A program made the translations under genes and the position numbers. 59,237 nucleotides of DNA from Bacillota bacterium (lineage in GTDB: Bacteria > Bacillota_I > Bacilli_A > RF39 > UBA660). The first letter of the stretch is position 1; each line of letters begins with the position of its first letter. The notes below the pieces were generated by a model. The model searched no databases, had not been told where the DNA came from, and saw only the letters and a list, made by a program, of their open reading frames with translations. Where the stretch lies: the NCBI GenBank assembly GCA_003524085.1, contig DOEC01000002.1, forward strand, positions 1-59,237, written 5' to 3'. Shown here piece by piece: positions 40,066 through 49,036 of the stretch.

Positions 40066-42285
40066 ATGAGTTTTGGAGTATCATTTTCAAGTCTAAGTCT
40101 CTTTTATAGTATATTACTAACTATAACTTATTTCAAAAAGAGAAGAGCTAAAAACTATGAAACAAAATTATATGGATGGTTAATAATAACAAATTTAATA
40201 GGACTCGTCCTCGCCATTGCGTGTTATTTCTTTGTATTAAATAAAGAAACATACGAAATAGCAAACTTTATAATCTCACGATTTTATTTGATATATCTAA
40301 CAACATGGATAATGATACTTACAATGTATGTAATCATGATATCAGTTAAACAAGAAAGCTTAGAAAAAACATGGGACAAATTACTAAAATATATGATAAT
40401 CATATGGTTTATAGCAAGTTTTATCACTTTTATCTTACCATTAAATTATGTAAACACAAATAATTTGGTATATTCATATGGAACATCTGCAAACTTTACT
40501 TTCTTAATAGGCTTCCTATTTGAAATAGTATGCTTTATATTCATGTTAAAAAATATAAAGAGCATAAAAAATAAAAAATATTTGCCAATAATCTTATACA
40601 TGATAGGCGGCACAATTGTAATGGCTATTCAAAAACTAAATCCGGGATTACTACTAATGACATCTACTGAAACTTTTGTAACATTCTTAATGTATTTCAC
40701 AATAGAAAACCCAGACATGAAACTTATTAACGAACTAGAACTTGCTAAAAGCTCAGCCGAAAAAGCAAATCGTGCTAAAACAGAATTCTTAAGCAGTATG
40801 TCTCACGAAATAAGAACACCTCTAAACGCAATTGTAGGTTTATCAGAAATAATAAATAAAACTGACGATGTAAAAGAAATACATGAAGACTCAAAAGATG
40901 TAGTAAATGCAAGTTACACACTTCTTGAAATAGTAAACAGTATTCTAGACATAAGTAAAATTGAAGCAGGAAAAATGGAAATAGTAAAAGTTAACTATAA
41001 TCCTAAAGACGAAATACAAAAACTTGCAAAACTACTAGAAACTAGAATAGGCTCAAAAGACTTAAAACTATACGTTGAAATAGATAACAATTTACCTAAC
41101 GTTTTATATGGAGACTTAAACAAGGTAAAACAAATAATATCAAATTTACTATCAAATGCAATCAAGTACACTGAAAGTGGTCGTGTAGATTTAAAAGTTG
41201 TGGTAGAAAACACAGACAAAATATGTAACTTAGAAATAATGGTAAAAGATACAGGTCGTGGTATCAAGGAAGAACAACTTTCCCACTTGTTCACAAAGTT
41301 TGATAGACTTGAAGCAGACAAAAACACATCAATTGAAGGAACAGGACTAGGGCTTGCAATAACTAAAAGCTTAGTAGAAATGCTTGGTGGTACTATAAAT
41401 GTAGAAAGCACATATGGCGTAGGAAGTGTGTTTTCTGTAACAATTCCTGAAGAAATATCAGACGTTGTCTTAGAAACTACAGAAACAGAAAGTATTACTA
41501 AATATAATGGAGTAACTTCTCTTATTGTAGACGACTCAAAACTAAACCTTAAAGTAGCAGAAAAAATACTATCTGAATATGGTTTAACTACAGAAACAGT
41601 ACTAAGTGGAGATGAGTGTATAGACAAAATAAAAAGAGGTAACATTTACGATATAATATTTATGGACATAATGATGCCTAACAAGGGTGGTGTAGAAACC
41701 CTTAAAGAACTTAAGTCACTTCCTAACTTTAATACACCAGTAGTCGCATTAACCGCAGATGCAATGGAAGGCCAAAAAGAAGCATATTTATCTGCAGGAT
41801 TCATTGCATACTTATCAAAACCAATTGACCGTCAAGAACTAGAGTCTTTCTTAAAAAAAGAATTAAAAGACAAAGTAACACTAGAAAATACTAAAAGTTC
41901 TGTCAAAGAAGAAATCAAGCCTGCCAAAAAAGAAAATAATAAAGAAGAATTACTTACTAGTGTTGGACTAGACCTAAAAAAAGCATATGAGTTCTTTATG
42001 GACATAGACACTCTTATCCCACAACTAAAAGAATACCTTGCAGAAAGTACAGAAAATAAGCGTGTTATAAAAGAGTCTTATAATAAGAAAGATGACATCA
42101 ACTATGAAATAGTAGTTCACAAACTAAAAAGTGAAAGTAGAATGCTTGGACTTACTAGCTTAGGTGAAATGTTCTATAATCATGAACTAGCTGCTAAAAG
42201 AAAAGACTGGGACTATATAAATAAGGAATACACTTCATTAATAAACGAATATGATAAAGTATTAAATGTACTAGAAAAACTATAG
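40066..42285 (+). CDS. Hybrid sensor histidine kinase with receiver and HPt-like domains
   Basis: 739 residues from ATG 40066; upstream in-frame codons contain the promoter. About seven membrane segments in the first 215 residues (7TM histidine-kinase N-terminus) lead to HisKA with SSMSHEIRTPLNAIVGLSE (phospho-His), HATPase with NLLSNAIKYTESG (N box), DTGRGI (G1) and GTGLGLAI (G2), a receiver domain (LIVDDSKLNL, Asp in DIIFMDIMMP, LSKPID) near residues 475-600, and a C-terminal HPt-like helix bundle with VVHKLKSESRMLG. A complete intramolecular phosphorelay is thus possible. Targets unknown; Spo0A at 27329 is one candidate. Confidence 0.92.
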   Translation: MSFGVSFSSLSLFYSILLTITYFKKRRAKNYETKLYGWLIITNLIGLVLAIACYFFVLNKETYEIANFIISRFYLIYLTTWIMILTMYVIMISVKQESLEKTWDKLLKYMIIIWFIASFITFILPLNYVNTNNLVYSYGTSANFTFLIGFLFEIVCFIFMLKNIKSIKNKKYLPIILYMIGGTIVMAIQKLNPGLLLMTSTETFVTFLMYFTIENPDMKLINELELAKSSAEKANRAKTEFLSSMSHEIRTPLNAIVGLSEIINKTDDVKEIHEDSKDVVNASYTLLEIVNSILDISKIEAGKMEIVKVNYNPKDEIQKLAKLLETRIGSKDLKLYVEIDNNLPNVLYGDLNKVKQIISNLLSNAIKYTESGRVDLKVVVENTDKICNLEIMVKDTGRGIKEEQLSHLFTKFDRLEADKNTSIEGTGLGLAITKSLVEMLGGTINVESTYGVGSVFSVTIPEEISDVVLETTETESITKYNGVTSLIVDDSKLNLKVAEKILSEYGLTTETVLSGDECIDKIKRGNIYDIIFMDIMMPNKGGVETLKELKSLPNFNTPVVALTADAMEGQKEAYLSAGFIAYLSKPIDRQELESFLKKELKDKVTLENTKSSVKEEIKPAKKENNKEELLTSVGLDLKKAYEFFMDIDTLIPQLKEYLAESTENKRVIKESYNKKDDINYEIVVHKLKSESRMLGLTSLGEMFYNHELAAKRKDWDYINKEYTSLINEYDKVLNVLEKL

Positions 42286-42330
42286 AAAATGCATATTGAA
42301 AAATGTAAACAAATCAAAGTTTTAAATTGT

Positions 42331-42365
42331 AAACAGAAGAGACTAAAATCTTTTCTGTTTATTTA
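42331..42365 (+). terminator. Terminator after the hybrid kinase
   Basis: AAACAGAA at 42331-42338 pairs with TTCTGTTT at 42353-42360 with partial inner pairing (GAGA/TCTT), then ATTT. The T tract is imperfect. Confidence 0.65.
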
Positions 42366-42421
42366 ATTTATCTATAAAAAACACCCTGTAAACTTTACAA
42401 AAAAAATTAATCAAAAAACAC

Positions 42422-42450
42422 TTGATTTTTACACAATTTTATCATATAAT
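42422..42450 (+). promoter_or_regulatory. Promoter of the ribosomal protein superoperon
   Basis: TTGATT at 42422-42427, 17-bp spacer, perfect TATAAT at 42445-42450. Confidence 0.8.
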
Positions 42451-42458
42451 GATACACG

Positions 42459-42577
42459 TATGACTGCGGAGAAGCGCAAGGTTGCTGATACACCCGGTTA
42501 AGTTGTAAATATTTAATTTAGTATCAGGTAATTTGTGTGGAGCGAGTCTATTTGAAATAGGCGAAGGAGGGTAATTT
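42459..42577 (+). promoter_or_regulatory. Structured leader of the S10 operon
   Basis: About 115 nt between promoter and rpsJ with strong pairing: TGCG/CGCA (42464-42477), CTGATAC at 42484-42490 with GTATCAG at 42521-42527, and GTCTATT/AAATAGGC just before the ribosome binding site GAAGGAGGG. The GC content is well above the surroundings. CAAGGTTGCTGATACACCCGG resembles, from memory, a conserved leader upstream of rpsJ in Bacillota; an autoregulatory r-protein site is likely but not proven. Confidence 0.6.
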
Positions 42578-42886
42578 ATGGCAAAAGAAAAAGTTCGTAT
42601 CAGATTAAAAGCGTATGATCACAGAGTACTTGATCAAGCAGCTAGCAAAATTGTTGATACAGTAAAACGTACAGGTGGTGTTGTTTCTGGACCAGTTCCA
42701 CTACCAACAGACATCGAAAAAATCACAATTCTAAGAGCTGTTCACAAATACAAAGATTCACGTGAACAATTTGAAATGAGAACACACAAAAGATTAATTG
42801 ATATCGATAGTCCAAGTAAAGAAACAGTAGATGCATTATCTCACTTAGATTTACCAAGCGGAGTAGATATTCAAATTAAATTATAA
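42578..42886 (+). CDS. rpsJ: 30S ribosomal protein S10
   Basis: First gene of the S10-spc-alpha superoperon; S10 binds the 30S head and also acts in NusB antitermination. 102 residues, usual length. KVRIRLKAYDHRVLDQAASK and FEMRTHKRLIDIDSP are the signature stretches. GGAGGG lies 7 nt before the ATG. Confidence 0.98.
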   Translation: MAKEKVRIRLKAYDHRVLDQAASKIVDTVKRTGGVVSGPVPLPTDIEKITILRAVHKYKDSREQFEMRTHKRLIDIDSPSKETVDALSHLDLPSGVDIQIKL

Positions 42887-42908
42887 GATTTAGTAGGGAG
42901 GAAAAACA

Positions 42909-43697
42909 ATGAAAGGAATCTTAGGACGTAAAGTTGGAATGACACAAGTATTCACAACTAACGGATTACTTATACCTGTAACTGTAGTAGAAGTTGAACC
43001 AAACGTTATAACTCAAATCAAAACAGTAGAAAAAGATGGGTATAATAGTATTCAATTAGGTGCTTTTACAAAAAGAGAAAAAGTATCTAATAAACCAGAA
43101 ATGGGACATGTTAAGAAAGCAAATACTACACCTAAGCGCTTCTTAAAAGAAATTAAAGGATTAGATGTAACTAACTATGAAGTTGGTCAAATAATCGGTG
43201 TAGACACATTCGAAGTAGGAGAACTAGTAGACGTAACAGGAACTTCTAAAGGTAAAGGTTTCCAAGGAACAATTAAGAGACATAACTTTAGTAGAGGACC
43301 TATGGGACACGGTTCACACTATCATAGAGCTGTTGGTTCTCGTGGACCAATGAGACCAATGAGAGTCTTAAAAGGTAAGAAATTACCAGGACATATGGGT
43401 AATGAAACAGTAACAATTCAAAACCTAGAAATTATAGCAGTTGATGTAGAAAATAATTGCTTACTAATAAGTGGTAATATACCAGGACCTAAAAAAGGTT
43501 ATGTAATAGTAAGAACTGCTATTAAAAACGGTGGAAAAGTTGAAGCTAAAGAACTAGTTTCATACGTAGTAGAAGAAGTTATAGAAAATAACGAAGTAGT
43601 AACTGAAGAACTAACTGAAACAGTTGAAACTCCAGTTGCTGAAGAAGTAACAGAAGAAACTGCTACAGAAACTCCAGAAAAGGAGGATGCTGAATAA
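42909..43697 (+). CDS. rplC: 50S ribosomal protein L3 with an acidic C-terminal extension
   Basis: L3 nucleates 50S assembly near the peptidyl-transferase centre. The first 212 residues are normal (MKGILGRKVGMTQVF, GTSKGKGFQGTIKRH, SRGPMGHGSHYHRAVGSRG, LPGHMGNE). About 50 further residues, dominated by Glu, Thr and Val (EEVIENNEVVTEELTETVET and so on), extend beyond the usual end at about 209. The tail should reach the 50S surface. Its last base overlaps the rplD start. Confidence 0.97.
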   Translation: MKGILGRKVGMTQVFTTNGLLIPVTVVEVEPNVITQIKTVEKDGYNSIQLGAFTKREKVSNKPEMGHVKKANTTPKRFLKEIKGLDVTNYEVGQIIGVDTFEVGELVDVTGTSKGKGFQGTIKRHNFSRGPMGHGSHYHRAVGSRGPMRPMRVLKGKKLPGHMGNETVTIQNLEIIAVDVENNCLLISGNIPGPKKGYVIVRTAIKNGGKVEAKELVSYVVEEVIENNEVVTEELTETVETPVAEEVTEETATETPEKEDAE

Positions 43698-44320
43698 TGG
43701 CTAAATTAGATGTAATAAAACTAAACGGAGAAAAAGCTAGCACTGTTGAATTAAACGATGCTATCTGGAATATCGAAGTAAACGAAATAGTATTAAGTGA
43801 AGCAGTAAGATTACAAATGGCTTCATTAAGACAAGGTACACATGATACTAAAGGAAGAAGTGAAGTATCAGGTGGTGGAAGAAAACCTTGGAGACAAAAA
43901 GGAACTGGACGTGCTCGTCAAGGTTCAATTAGAGCCCCTCACTGGGTAGGTGGAGGAATCGTTTTTGGACCAACACCAAGAAGTCATAGTTTCAAAATGA
44001 ATAAAAAAGAAAGAAGACTTGCAATTAAAAGTGCTCTTTCAGATAAATTACAAAATAAAGAAATATGCGTAGTTGATAGTTTAGAATTAACTTCACCTAA
44101 AACAAAAGAATTTAATAACACATTAAATACTTTAAACTTAAATGGTAAAACATTAATAGTAACTGATGGAGAAAATGGTAATGTTGTATTAGCTTCAAGA
44201 AACATGGCTAACTTACATGTTATTGAACCATCAAGTATTAACGTTTTAGACCTAGTAGGTGCAGATAACTTACTTATCGATGTAGCAAGCGTTAATAAAA
44301 TAGAGGAGGTGCTTAAATAA
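43697..44320 (+). CDS. rplD: 50S ribosomal protein L4
   Basis: 207 residues. L4 lines the peptide exit tunnel with its extended loop, visible as RSEVSGGGRKPWRQKGTGRAR and GSIRAPHWVGGGIVFGP. In some bacteria L4 represses its own operon through the leader. It begins on the last base of rplC (TAATGG) and its last base starts rplW. Confidence 0.97.
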   Translation: MAKLDVIKLNGEKASTVELNDAIWNIEVNEIVLSEAVRLQMASLRQGTHDTKGRSEVSGGGRKPWRQKGTGRARQGSIRAPHWVGGGIVFGPTPRSHSFKMNKKERRLAIKSALSDKLQNKEICVVDSLELTSPKTKEFNNTLNTLNLNGKTLIVTDGENGNVVLASRNMANLHVIEPSSINVLDLVGADNLLIDVASVNKIEEVLK

Positions 44321-44589
44321 TGAATATAGAAATAATAAAAGCACCAGTAATAACTGAAAAAACAAATAACTTAGCTAGTGCTAACGTATACGTTTTCAAA
44401 GTTGACAAATCTGCTAACAAAACAGAAATTAAACAAGCTATTGAAAACAAATGGAACGTTAAAGTTTTAAGCGTTAACACTACTAATACACAAGCTAGAA
44501 AAAGAAGAGTTGGAAAGTACACAGGTTACACAACTCCTTACAAAAAAGCTTATGTAAAACTTAAGGAAGGCTCTACAATAGAGTTTTAG
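44320..44589 (+). CDS. rplW: 50S ribosomal protein L23
   Basis: 89 residues. L23 sits at the tunnel exit and is a docking site for trigger factor and SRP. APVITEKTNNLA, VFKVDKSANKTEIKQAIE and the C-terminal KKAYVKLKEGS are typical. It overlaps rplD by one base. Confidence 0.97.
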   Translation: MNIEIIKAPVITEKTNNLASANVYVFKVDKSANKTEIKQAIENKWNVKVLSVNTTNTQARKRRVGKYTGYTTPYKKAYVKLKEGSTIEF

Positions 44590-44601
44590 TAGGTGATTAT
44601 A

Positions 44602-45432
44602 ATGGCAATAAAGAAATTTAAACCAATAACTAACGGAACTAGAAACATGAGTACTTTAGTAAATGAAGAAATCACATCAAGTACTCCTGAAAAAAGTTTA
44701 TTAAGAAAAACTAAAAGCAACGCTGGAAGAAACAATCAAGGTAAAATCACTGTAAGACATAGAGGTGGCGGAGTTAAAAGAAAATATCGTGTAATAGATT
44801 TCAAAAGAAATAAAGACGGTGTTATCGGAACTGTTACAAGTATCGAATATGATCCAAATAGAAGTGCAAACATTGCATTAATAACTTATGCTGATGGAGA
44901 AAAAAGATACATTATCGCACCTTTAAACTTAAAAGTTGGTGATAAAATAGAAAGTGGAAAAAATGTTGATATCAAAGTTGGTAATGCTCTTCCACTTATG
45001 AACATTCCAGTTGGTACAGTAGTACACAATGTTGAATTAAATCCTGGTAAAGGTGGACAACTAGCGCGTGGTGCTGGTTCAAGTGCACAAATATTAGGTA
45101 GAGAAGAAAAATATGTTTTATTAAGACTTAAGTCTGGTGAAACAAGAAAAGTTATGGGAGTATGTCGTGCAACTATAGGAACTGTTGGTAACTTAGATTA
45201 CGAATTAGTTCATTTAGGAAAAGCAGGAAGAAAAAGACACATGGGATGGAGACCTACTGTACGTGGTAGCGTTATGAACCCTAACGATCACCCTCATGGT
45301 GGTGGTGAAGGTAAAGCACCAGTTGGTAGAAAAGGACCTATGACTCCATGGGGTAAACCTGCTCTTGGACTTAAAACTCGTAAAACAAAGAAAGCTAGCG
45401 AGAAGTTAATAGTATCTCGCAGAAATAAATAG
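44602..45432 (+). CDS. rplB: 50S ribosomal protein L2
   Basis: 276 residues from ATG 44602, chosen over the in-frame GTG 44593 because TAGGTG upstream serves as the ribosome binding site and family members start MAIKKFKP. L2 is needed for subunit joining and peptidyl transfer; GQLARGAGSSAQILGRE, GTVGNLDYELVHLGKAGR and the conserved MNPNDHPHGGGEGKAP loop with its key His are intact. Confidence 0.97.
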   Translation: MAIKKFKPITNGTRNMSTLVNEEITSSTPEKSLLRKTKSNAGRNNQGKITVRHRGGGVKRKYRVIDFKRNKDGVIGTVTSIEYDPNRSANIALITYADGEKRYIIAPLNLKVGDKIESGKNVDIKVGNALPLMNIPVGTVVHNVELNPGKGGQLARGAGSSAQILGREEKYVLLRLKSGETRKVMGVCRATIGTVGNLDYELVHLGKAGRKRHMGWRPTVRGSVMNPNDHPHGGGEGKAPVGRKGPMTPWGKPALGLKTRKTKKASEKLIVSRRNK

Positions 45433-45447
45433 AAAGGATTTGTGCGT

Positions 45448-45714
45448 ATGTCAAGAAGTTTAAAAAAAGGACCTTTCGTTTTTGACAGATTACTTAAGAA
45501 AGTACAAGCTCTAAACGAAAGTGGAAAAAAAGAAGTAATTAAAACTTGGTCACGTCGTTCAACTATATATCCAGATTTCGTTGGACACACATTTGCAGTT
45601 CATAATGGAAAAGATTTCATTCCAGTATATGTAACTGAAGACATGGTTGGACATAAACTTGGTGAGTTTGCATTAACTCGTAAGTTTGGTGGACATGCTG
45701 GCGAAAACAAATAG
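45448..45714 (+). CDS. rpsS: 30S ribosomal protein S19
   Basis: 88 residues from ATG 45448 (MSRSLKKGPFV, the universal start), not GTG 45442; AAAGGA lies 9 nt before. S19 forms a head complex with S13. TWSRRSTIYPDFVGHTFAVHNG and KLGEFALTRKFGGH are typical. Confidence 0.97.
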   Translation: MSRSLKKGPFVFDRLLKKVQALNESGKKEVIKTWSRRSTIYPDFVGHTFAVHNGKDFIPVYVTEDMVGHKLGEFALTRKFGGHAGENK

Positions 45715-45725
45715 GAGGGTAAATT

Positions 45726-46067
45726 ATGGAAACTTATGCAATACATAAAGGTGCCATGATCGCACCTAGAAAAGCTAGAATGACACTTGACCTTGTAAGA
45801 GGTAAAAAGGTTATTGAAGCAAGAATGATTTTATTAACAACTAACACTAAAGCTGGTCGTTTAATAAAGAAAGTATTAGATAGTGCTGTTGCAAACGCAG
45901 TAAATAATCTAGGATTAAAAGAAGAAGACTTATACGTTGTTGAAACTTACATCAACGAAGGAGTTACATTAAAAAGAAGTAAAATCGCGTCACGTGGAAG
46001 CGTTGACAAACGTGATAAAAGAACAAGTCACATCTTTGTAAAAGTTAGTGACAAGAAGGAGGACTAA
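45726..46067 (+). CDS. rplV: 50S ribosomal protein L22
   Basis: 113 residues. L22 contributes a beta-hairpin to the exit tunnel constriction, here around TLKRSKIASRGSVDKRDKRT. The N-terminal APRKARMTLDLVRGKK is typical. AGGAGG precedes the ATG. Confidence 0.96.
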   Translation: METYAIHKGAMIAPRKARMTLDLVRGKKVIEARMILLTTNTKAGRLIKKVLDSAVANAVNNLGLKEEDLYVVETYINEGVTLKRSKIASRGSVDKRDKRTSHIFVKVSDKKED

Positions 46068-46070
46068 GCT

Positions 46071-46748
46071 ATGGGGCAAAAGGTAAGTCCAGTCGGACTA
46101 AGAATAGGAATCAATAAAGACTGGGAAAGTAAATGGTATGCACCAAATAAAGATTTCGCTAAATACTTAAACACTGATATTAAAATTCGTGAATATTTAG
46201 AAAAGAATCTTAAAGGTAGCTCAGTCGCTAGTATAGTTATTGAAAGAAATAACAAAAGAACAAATATAATAATCAATACTTCAAAACCAGGTGTAGTAAT
46301 CGGCCGTGGTGGAGAAGAAATAGAAAAACACAAAAAAGCACTTGCAAAATTAACTGGCGAAGATATTTACATTTCAATAGTAGAAATCAAACAACCAGAC
46401 TTAAATGCAGCATTAGTTGCAGAACAAATCGCAATGCAAATTGAAAACCGTGTATCATTTAGAGTTGCTCAAAAGAAAGCAATCAGAAACACAATGAAAG
46501 CAGGAGCAAAAGGTATCAAGACTTTAATATCTGGACGTTTAAATGGTGCTGAAATAGCAAGAAGCGAAGGATATAACGAAGGAACTGTACCACTTCATAC
46601 ATTAAGAGCTGACATCGATTATGCTCATAAAGAAGCTGACACTATCTACGGAAAAATCGGCGTAAAAGTATGGATCTATAAAGGAGAAATCCTTCCTGCC
46701 AAAGGAAACAAGGGAGGTAAAGAAAATGCTAATACCAAAGAGAACTAA
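46071..46748 (+). CDS. rpsC: 30S ribosomal protein S3
   Basis: 225 residues. S3 forms part of the mRNA entry channel and helicase site. MGQKVSPVGLRIGINKDWES, the KH domain with GVVIGRGGEEIEKHK, and the C-terminal domain with GRLNGAEIARSE are present. The last 23 nt overlap rplP. Confidence 0.97.
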   Translation: MGQKVSPVGLRIGINKDWESKWYAPNKDFAKYLNTDIKIREYLEKNLKGSSVASIVIERNNKRTNIIINTSKPGVVIGRGGEEIEKHKKALAKLTGEDIYISIVEIKQPDLNAALVAEQIAMQIENRVSFRVAQKKAIRNTMKAGAKGIKTLISGRLNGAEIARSEGYNEGTVPLHTLRADIDYAHKEADTIYGKIGVKVWIYKGEILPAKGNKGGKENANTKEN

Positions 46749-47160
46749 GTATAGAAAACCTCACAGAATTAGTTACGAAGGCAAAAGTAAAGGTAAAAAC
46801 GTATTATCATTCGGTGAATACGGTCTAGTTGCTAAAGAAGGCGCTTACATCACTGCAAGACAAATAGAAGCAGCCCGTGTAGCTATGACAAGAGAAATGA
46901 AAAAGTCTAAAAGAGGTAAAGTATTTATTAACATATTCCCTCATTTAGCGAGAACTAAAAAACCACTAGAAGTTCGTATGGGAAGTGGTAAAGGTAATGT
47001 TGAAGAATGGGTTGCTGTTGTAAAAGAAGGTAAAATCATGTTTGAAATGACTGATGTTACAGAACAAACAGCTAGAGAAGCATTTCGTTTAGCTGGACAT
47101 AAGTTACCTATCAAGACTAAATTCATAAAGAAAGAAGAGGTGCAAACTAATGAAAACTAG
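46726..47160 (+). CDS. rplP: 50S ribosomal protein L16
   Basis: 144 residues. L16 organises the A site of the 50S subunit. MLIPKRTKYRKPHR, ALEYGLVA-like FGEYGLVAKEGAYITARQIEAAR, and RMGSGKGNVEEWVAVVKEGK are the signatures. It starts inside the end of rpsC with GGAGG 7 nt upstream and ends inside rpmC. Confidence 0.97.
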   Translation: MLIPKRTKYRKPHRISYEGKSKGKNVLSFGEYGLVAKEGAYITARQIEAARVAMTREMKKSKRGKVFINIFPHLARTKKPLEVRMGSGKGNVEEWVAVVKEGKIMFEMTDVTEQTAREAFRLAGHKLPIKTKFIKKEEVQTNEN

Positions 47161-47344
47161 TGAAATAAGAAAAATGACTACTGAAGAGATTAACTCAAAA
47201 ATAGTTGAACTTAAAGCTGAGTTATGGAATTTGCGTTTCAGTGGTGCTACTGGTTCTTTAGAAAAACCTCACAAAATCAGAGAGTTACGTCATGACGTTG
47301 CAAGATTAAAAACTGTACTTAACGAACGTAAGGAAGATAAGTAG
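47150..47344 (+). CDS. rpmC: 50S ribosomal protein L29
   Basis: 64 residues, two-helix protein next to L23 at the tunnel exit. KMTTEEINSKIVELKAELWN and the C-terminal RELRHDVARLKTVLNER are typical. Overlaps rplP by 11 nt. Confidence 0.95.
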   Translation: MKTSEIRKMTTEEINSKIVELKAELWNLRFSGATGSLEKPHKIRELRHDVARLKTVLNERKEDK

Positions 47345-47352
47345 GAGGATTT

Positions 47353-47610
47353 ATGGAAAAGACTAAAGAAACAAAAGTTGGAAAAGTTGTAAGCACAAGC
47401 ATGGACAAAACAATCGTAGTATTAACAGAAACTTACAAAAAACACCCACTATACAAGAAAAGAGTTAAATACTCTAAAAAATATAAAGCACATGATGAAG
47501 AAAACAAAGCAAAAGTAGGAGACACTGTTAGAATAGCAGCATGTCGTCCACTTTCAAAAACAAAAAGATATGTATTAGATAGCATTATTGAAGAAGCTAT
47601 CGTACTTTAA
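47353..47610 (+). CDS. rpsQ: 30S ribosomal protein S17
   Basis: 85 residues, OB-fold protein binding 16S rRNA helix 11. KVGKVVSTSMDKTIVV, KRVKYSKKYKAHDE and DTVRIAACRPLSKTKRY are typical. GGAGG precedes the ATG. Confidence 0.96.
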   Translation: MEKTKETKVGKVVSTSMDKTIVVLTETYKKHPLYKKRVKYSKKYKAHDEENKAKVGDTVRIAACRPLSKTKRYVLDSIIEEAIVL

Positions 47611-47629
47611 GAAAGGAACGTGAGTATTA

Positions 47630-47998
47630 ATGGTACAACCAGAAAGCCGTTTAAAAGTTGCCGATAACTCAGGCGCAAGAGAAATCTTAGTTATAAGAGT
47701 ACTTGGTGGCTCATTCGTAAGAAGCGGAAATATTGCAGACGTTGTAGTAGGAACTGTTAAAAAAGCAATACCTAACTCTAACGTTAAAAAGGGAAAAGTC
47801 GTAAAGGCTGTAATAGTTAGAACAGTTAAAGGCGTAGAAAGACCAGATGGTTCACACATCAAATTTGATGACAATGCTTGTGTTCTAATTAAAGATGATA
47901 AGAGTCCTGTAGGAACACGTGTTCTAGGACCAGTTGCTAGAGAACTTCGTGATAAAGATTTCATGAAAATCGTGTCTCTTGCACCAGAAGTATTATAG
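47630..47998 (+). CDS. rplN: 50S ribosomal protein L14
   Basis: 122 residues, at the subunit interface with L19. MVQPESRLKVADNSGAREI (usually MIQ), VKKGKVVKAVIVRT and GTRVLGPVARELRDKDFMKI are typical. Confidence 0.97.
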   Translation: MVQPESRLKVADNSGAREILVIRVLGGSFVRSGNIADVVVGTVKKAIPNSNVKKGKVVKAVIVRTVKGVERPDGSHIKFDDNACVLIKDDKSPVGTRVLGPVARELRDKDFMKIVSLAPEVL

Positions 47999-48010
47999 GA
48001 GGGGTACTAG

Positions 48011-48271
48011 ATGAAAATTAAAGTTGGAGATAAAGTAAGAGTAATTACTGGTTCAAACAAAGGTAAAGAAGGAAAAGTATCAAAGGTTTTAAGAAACGAA
48101 TCTAGAGTTATTGTTGAAGGTGTAAATATTGTTAAAAAACACGTTAAACCTAACAGAACTAACGAAACAGGTGGAATTCTTGAAATTGAAGCTCCTATTC
48201 ATATTTCAAATGTATTTGTTCTTTCTGAAGAAAAGAAAGAAAACAAAAAATCTAAGAAAGAATCTAAATAG
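48011..48271 (+). CDS. rplX: 50S ribosomal protein L24
   Basis: 86 residues, short for the family (about 103) because the C-terminal part is replaced by a Lys/Glu-rich tail (SEEKKENKKSKKESK). The KOW motif VGDKVRVITGSNKGKEGKV and KKHVKPNRTNETGGI are normal. L24 is an assembly initiator. Confidence 0.95.
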   Translation: MKIKVGDKVRVITGSNKGKEGKVSKVLRNESRVIVEGVNIVKKHVKPNRTNETGGILEIEAPIHISNVFVLSEEKKENKKSKKESK

Positions 48272-48282
48272 GAGGAAATAAT

Positions 48283-48822
48283 ATGGAAACATTAAAGAAG
48301 AAATATAATGAAGAAATAACTCCTGCTCTTATAGAAAAATTTGGATACACTTCTAAAATGGAAGTTCCAAAACTAGAAAAAATAGTTCTAAACATGGGTG
48401 TAGGAGATGCAACTACTGATTCTAAATACTTAGATGCTGCTGTTAAAGAATTAACTGTAATAGCTGGACAAAAACCAGTTGTAACAAAAGCTAAAAAATC
48501 AATTGCAGGATTTAAATTAAGAGAAGGAAACAAAATTGGTTGCAAAGTTACACTTCGTGGAGAAAGAATGTATATATTCTTAGAAAAATTAATAAACATC
48601 GCACTACCTCGTGTACGTGACTTTAGAGGAATCTCAAAAGGAAGTTTTGATGGAAGAGGAAACTATACTTTAGGAATTAAAGAACAACTTATATTCCCAG
48701 AAGTAGACTATGATCAAGTAATTAAAACTAGAGGCTTAGATATAGTTATAGTAACAACTGCTAAAACTAATGAAGAAGCTTTAGAATTACTAAGTAGTTT
48801 TGGTTTACCTTTCAAGAAATAG
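48283..48822 (+). CDS. rplE: 50S ribosomal protein L5
   Basis: 179 residues. L5 binds 5S rRNA and contacts the P-site tRNA. KIVLNMGVGDA, AGQKPVVTKAKKSIAGFKLR, DFRGISKGSFDGRGNYTLGI and FPEVDYD are the family signatures. AGGAGG precedes the ATG. Confidence 0.97.
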   Translation: METLKKKYNEEITPALIEKFGYTSKMEVPKLEKIVLNMGVGDATTDSKYLDAAVKELTVIAGQKPVVTKAKKSIAGFKLREGNKIGCKVTLRGERMYIFLEKLINIALPRVRDFRGISKGSFDGRGNYTLGIKEQLIFPEVDYDQVIKTRGLDIVIVTTAKTNEEALELLSSFGLPFKK

Positions 48823-48834
48823 GAGGTCTAAGTA

Positions 48835-49020
48835 ATGGCAAAAACAAGTAAAAAAGTTAGTCAAAAAAGAGGAAGCAAGTTTGAAGTAAGAAATTACACT
48901 AGATGTGAAAGATGCGGAAGACCTCACAGTGTATTAAGAAAGTTTGGACTATGCCGTATTTGCTTTAGAGAACTAGCTTACAAAGGTCAAATACCTGGCG
49001 TTAAAAAGTCTAGTTGGTAA
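48835..49020 (+). CDS. rpsZ: 30S ribosomal protein S14, zinc-binding type Z
   Basis: 61 residues, the short C+ form of S14. The zinc site is C-x2-C-x12-C-x2-C (RCERCGRPHSVLRKF and LCRICFREL). No second, zinc-free rpsN is seen in the window. Confidence 0.96.
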   Translation: MAKTSKKVSQKRGSKFEVRNYTRCERCGRPHSVLRKFGLCRICFRELAYKGQIPGVKKSSW

Positions 49021-49036
49021 GAAGGGAGGACTTATT

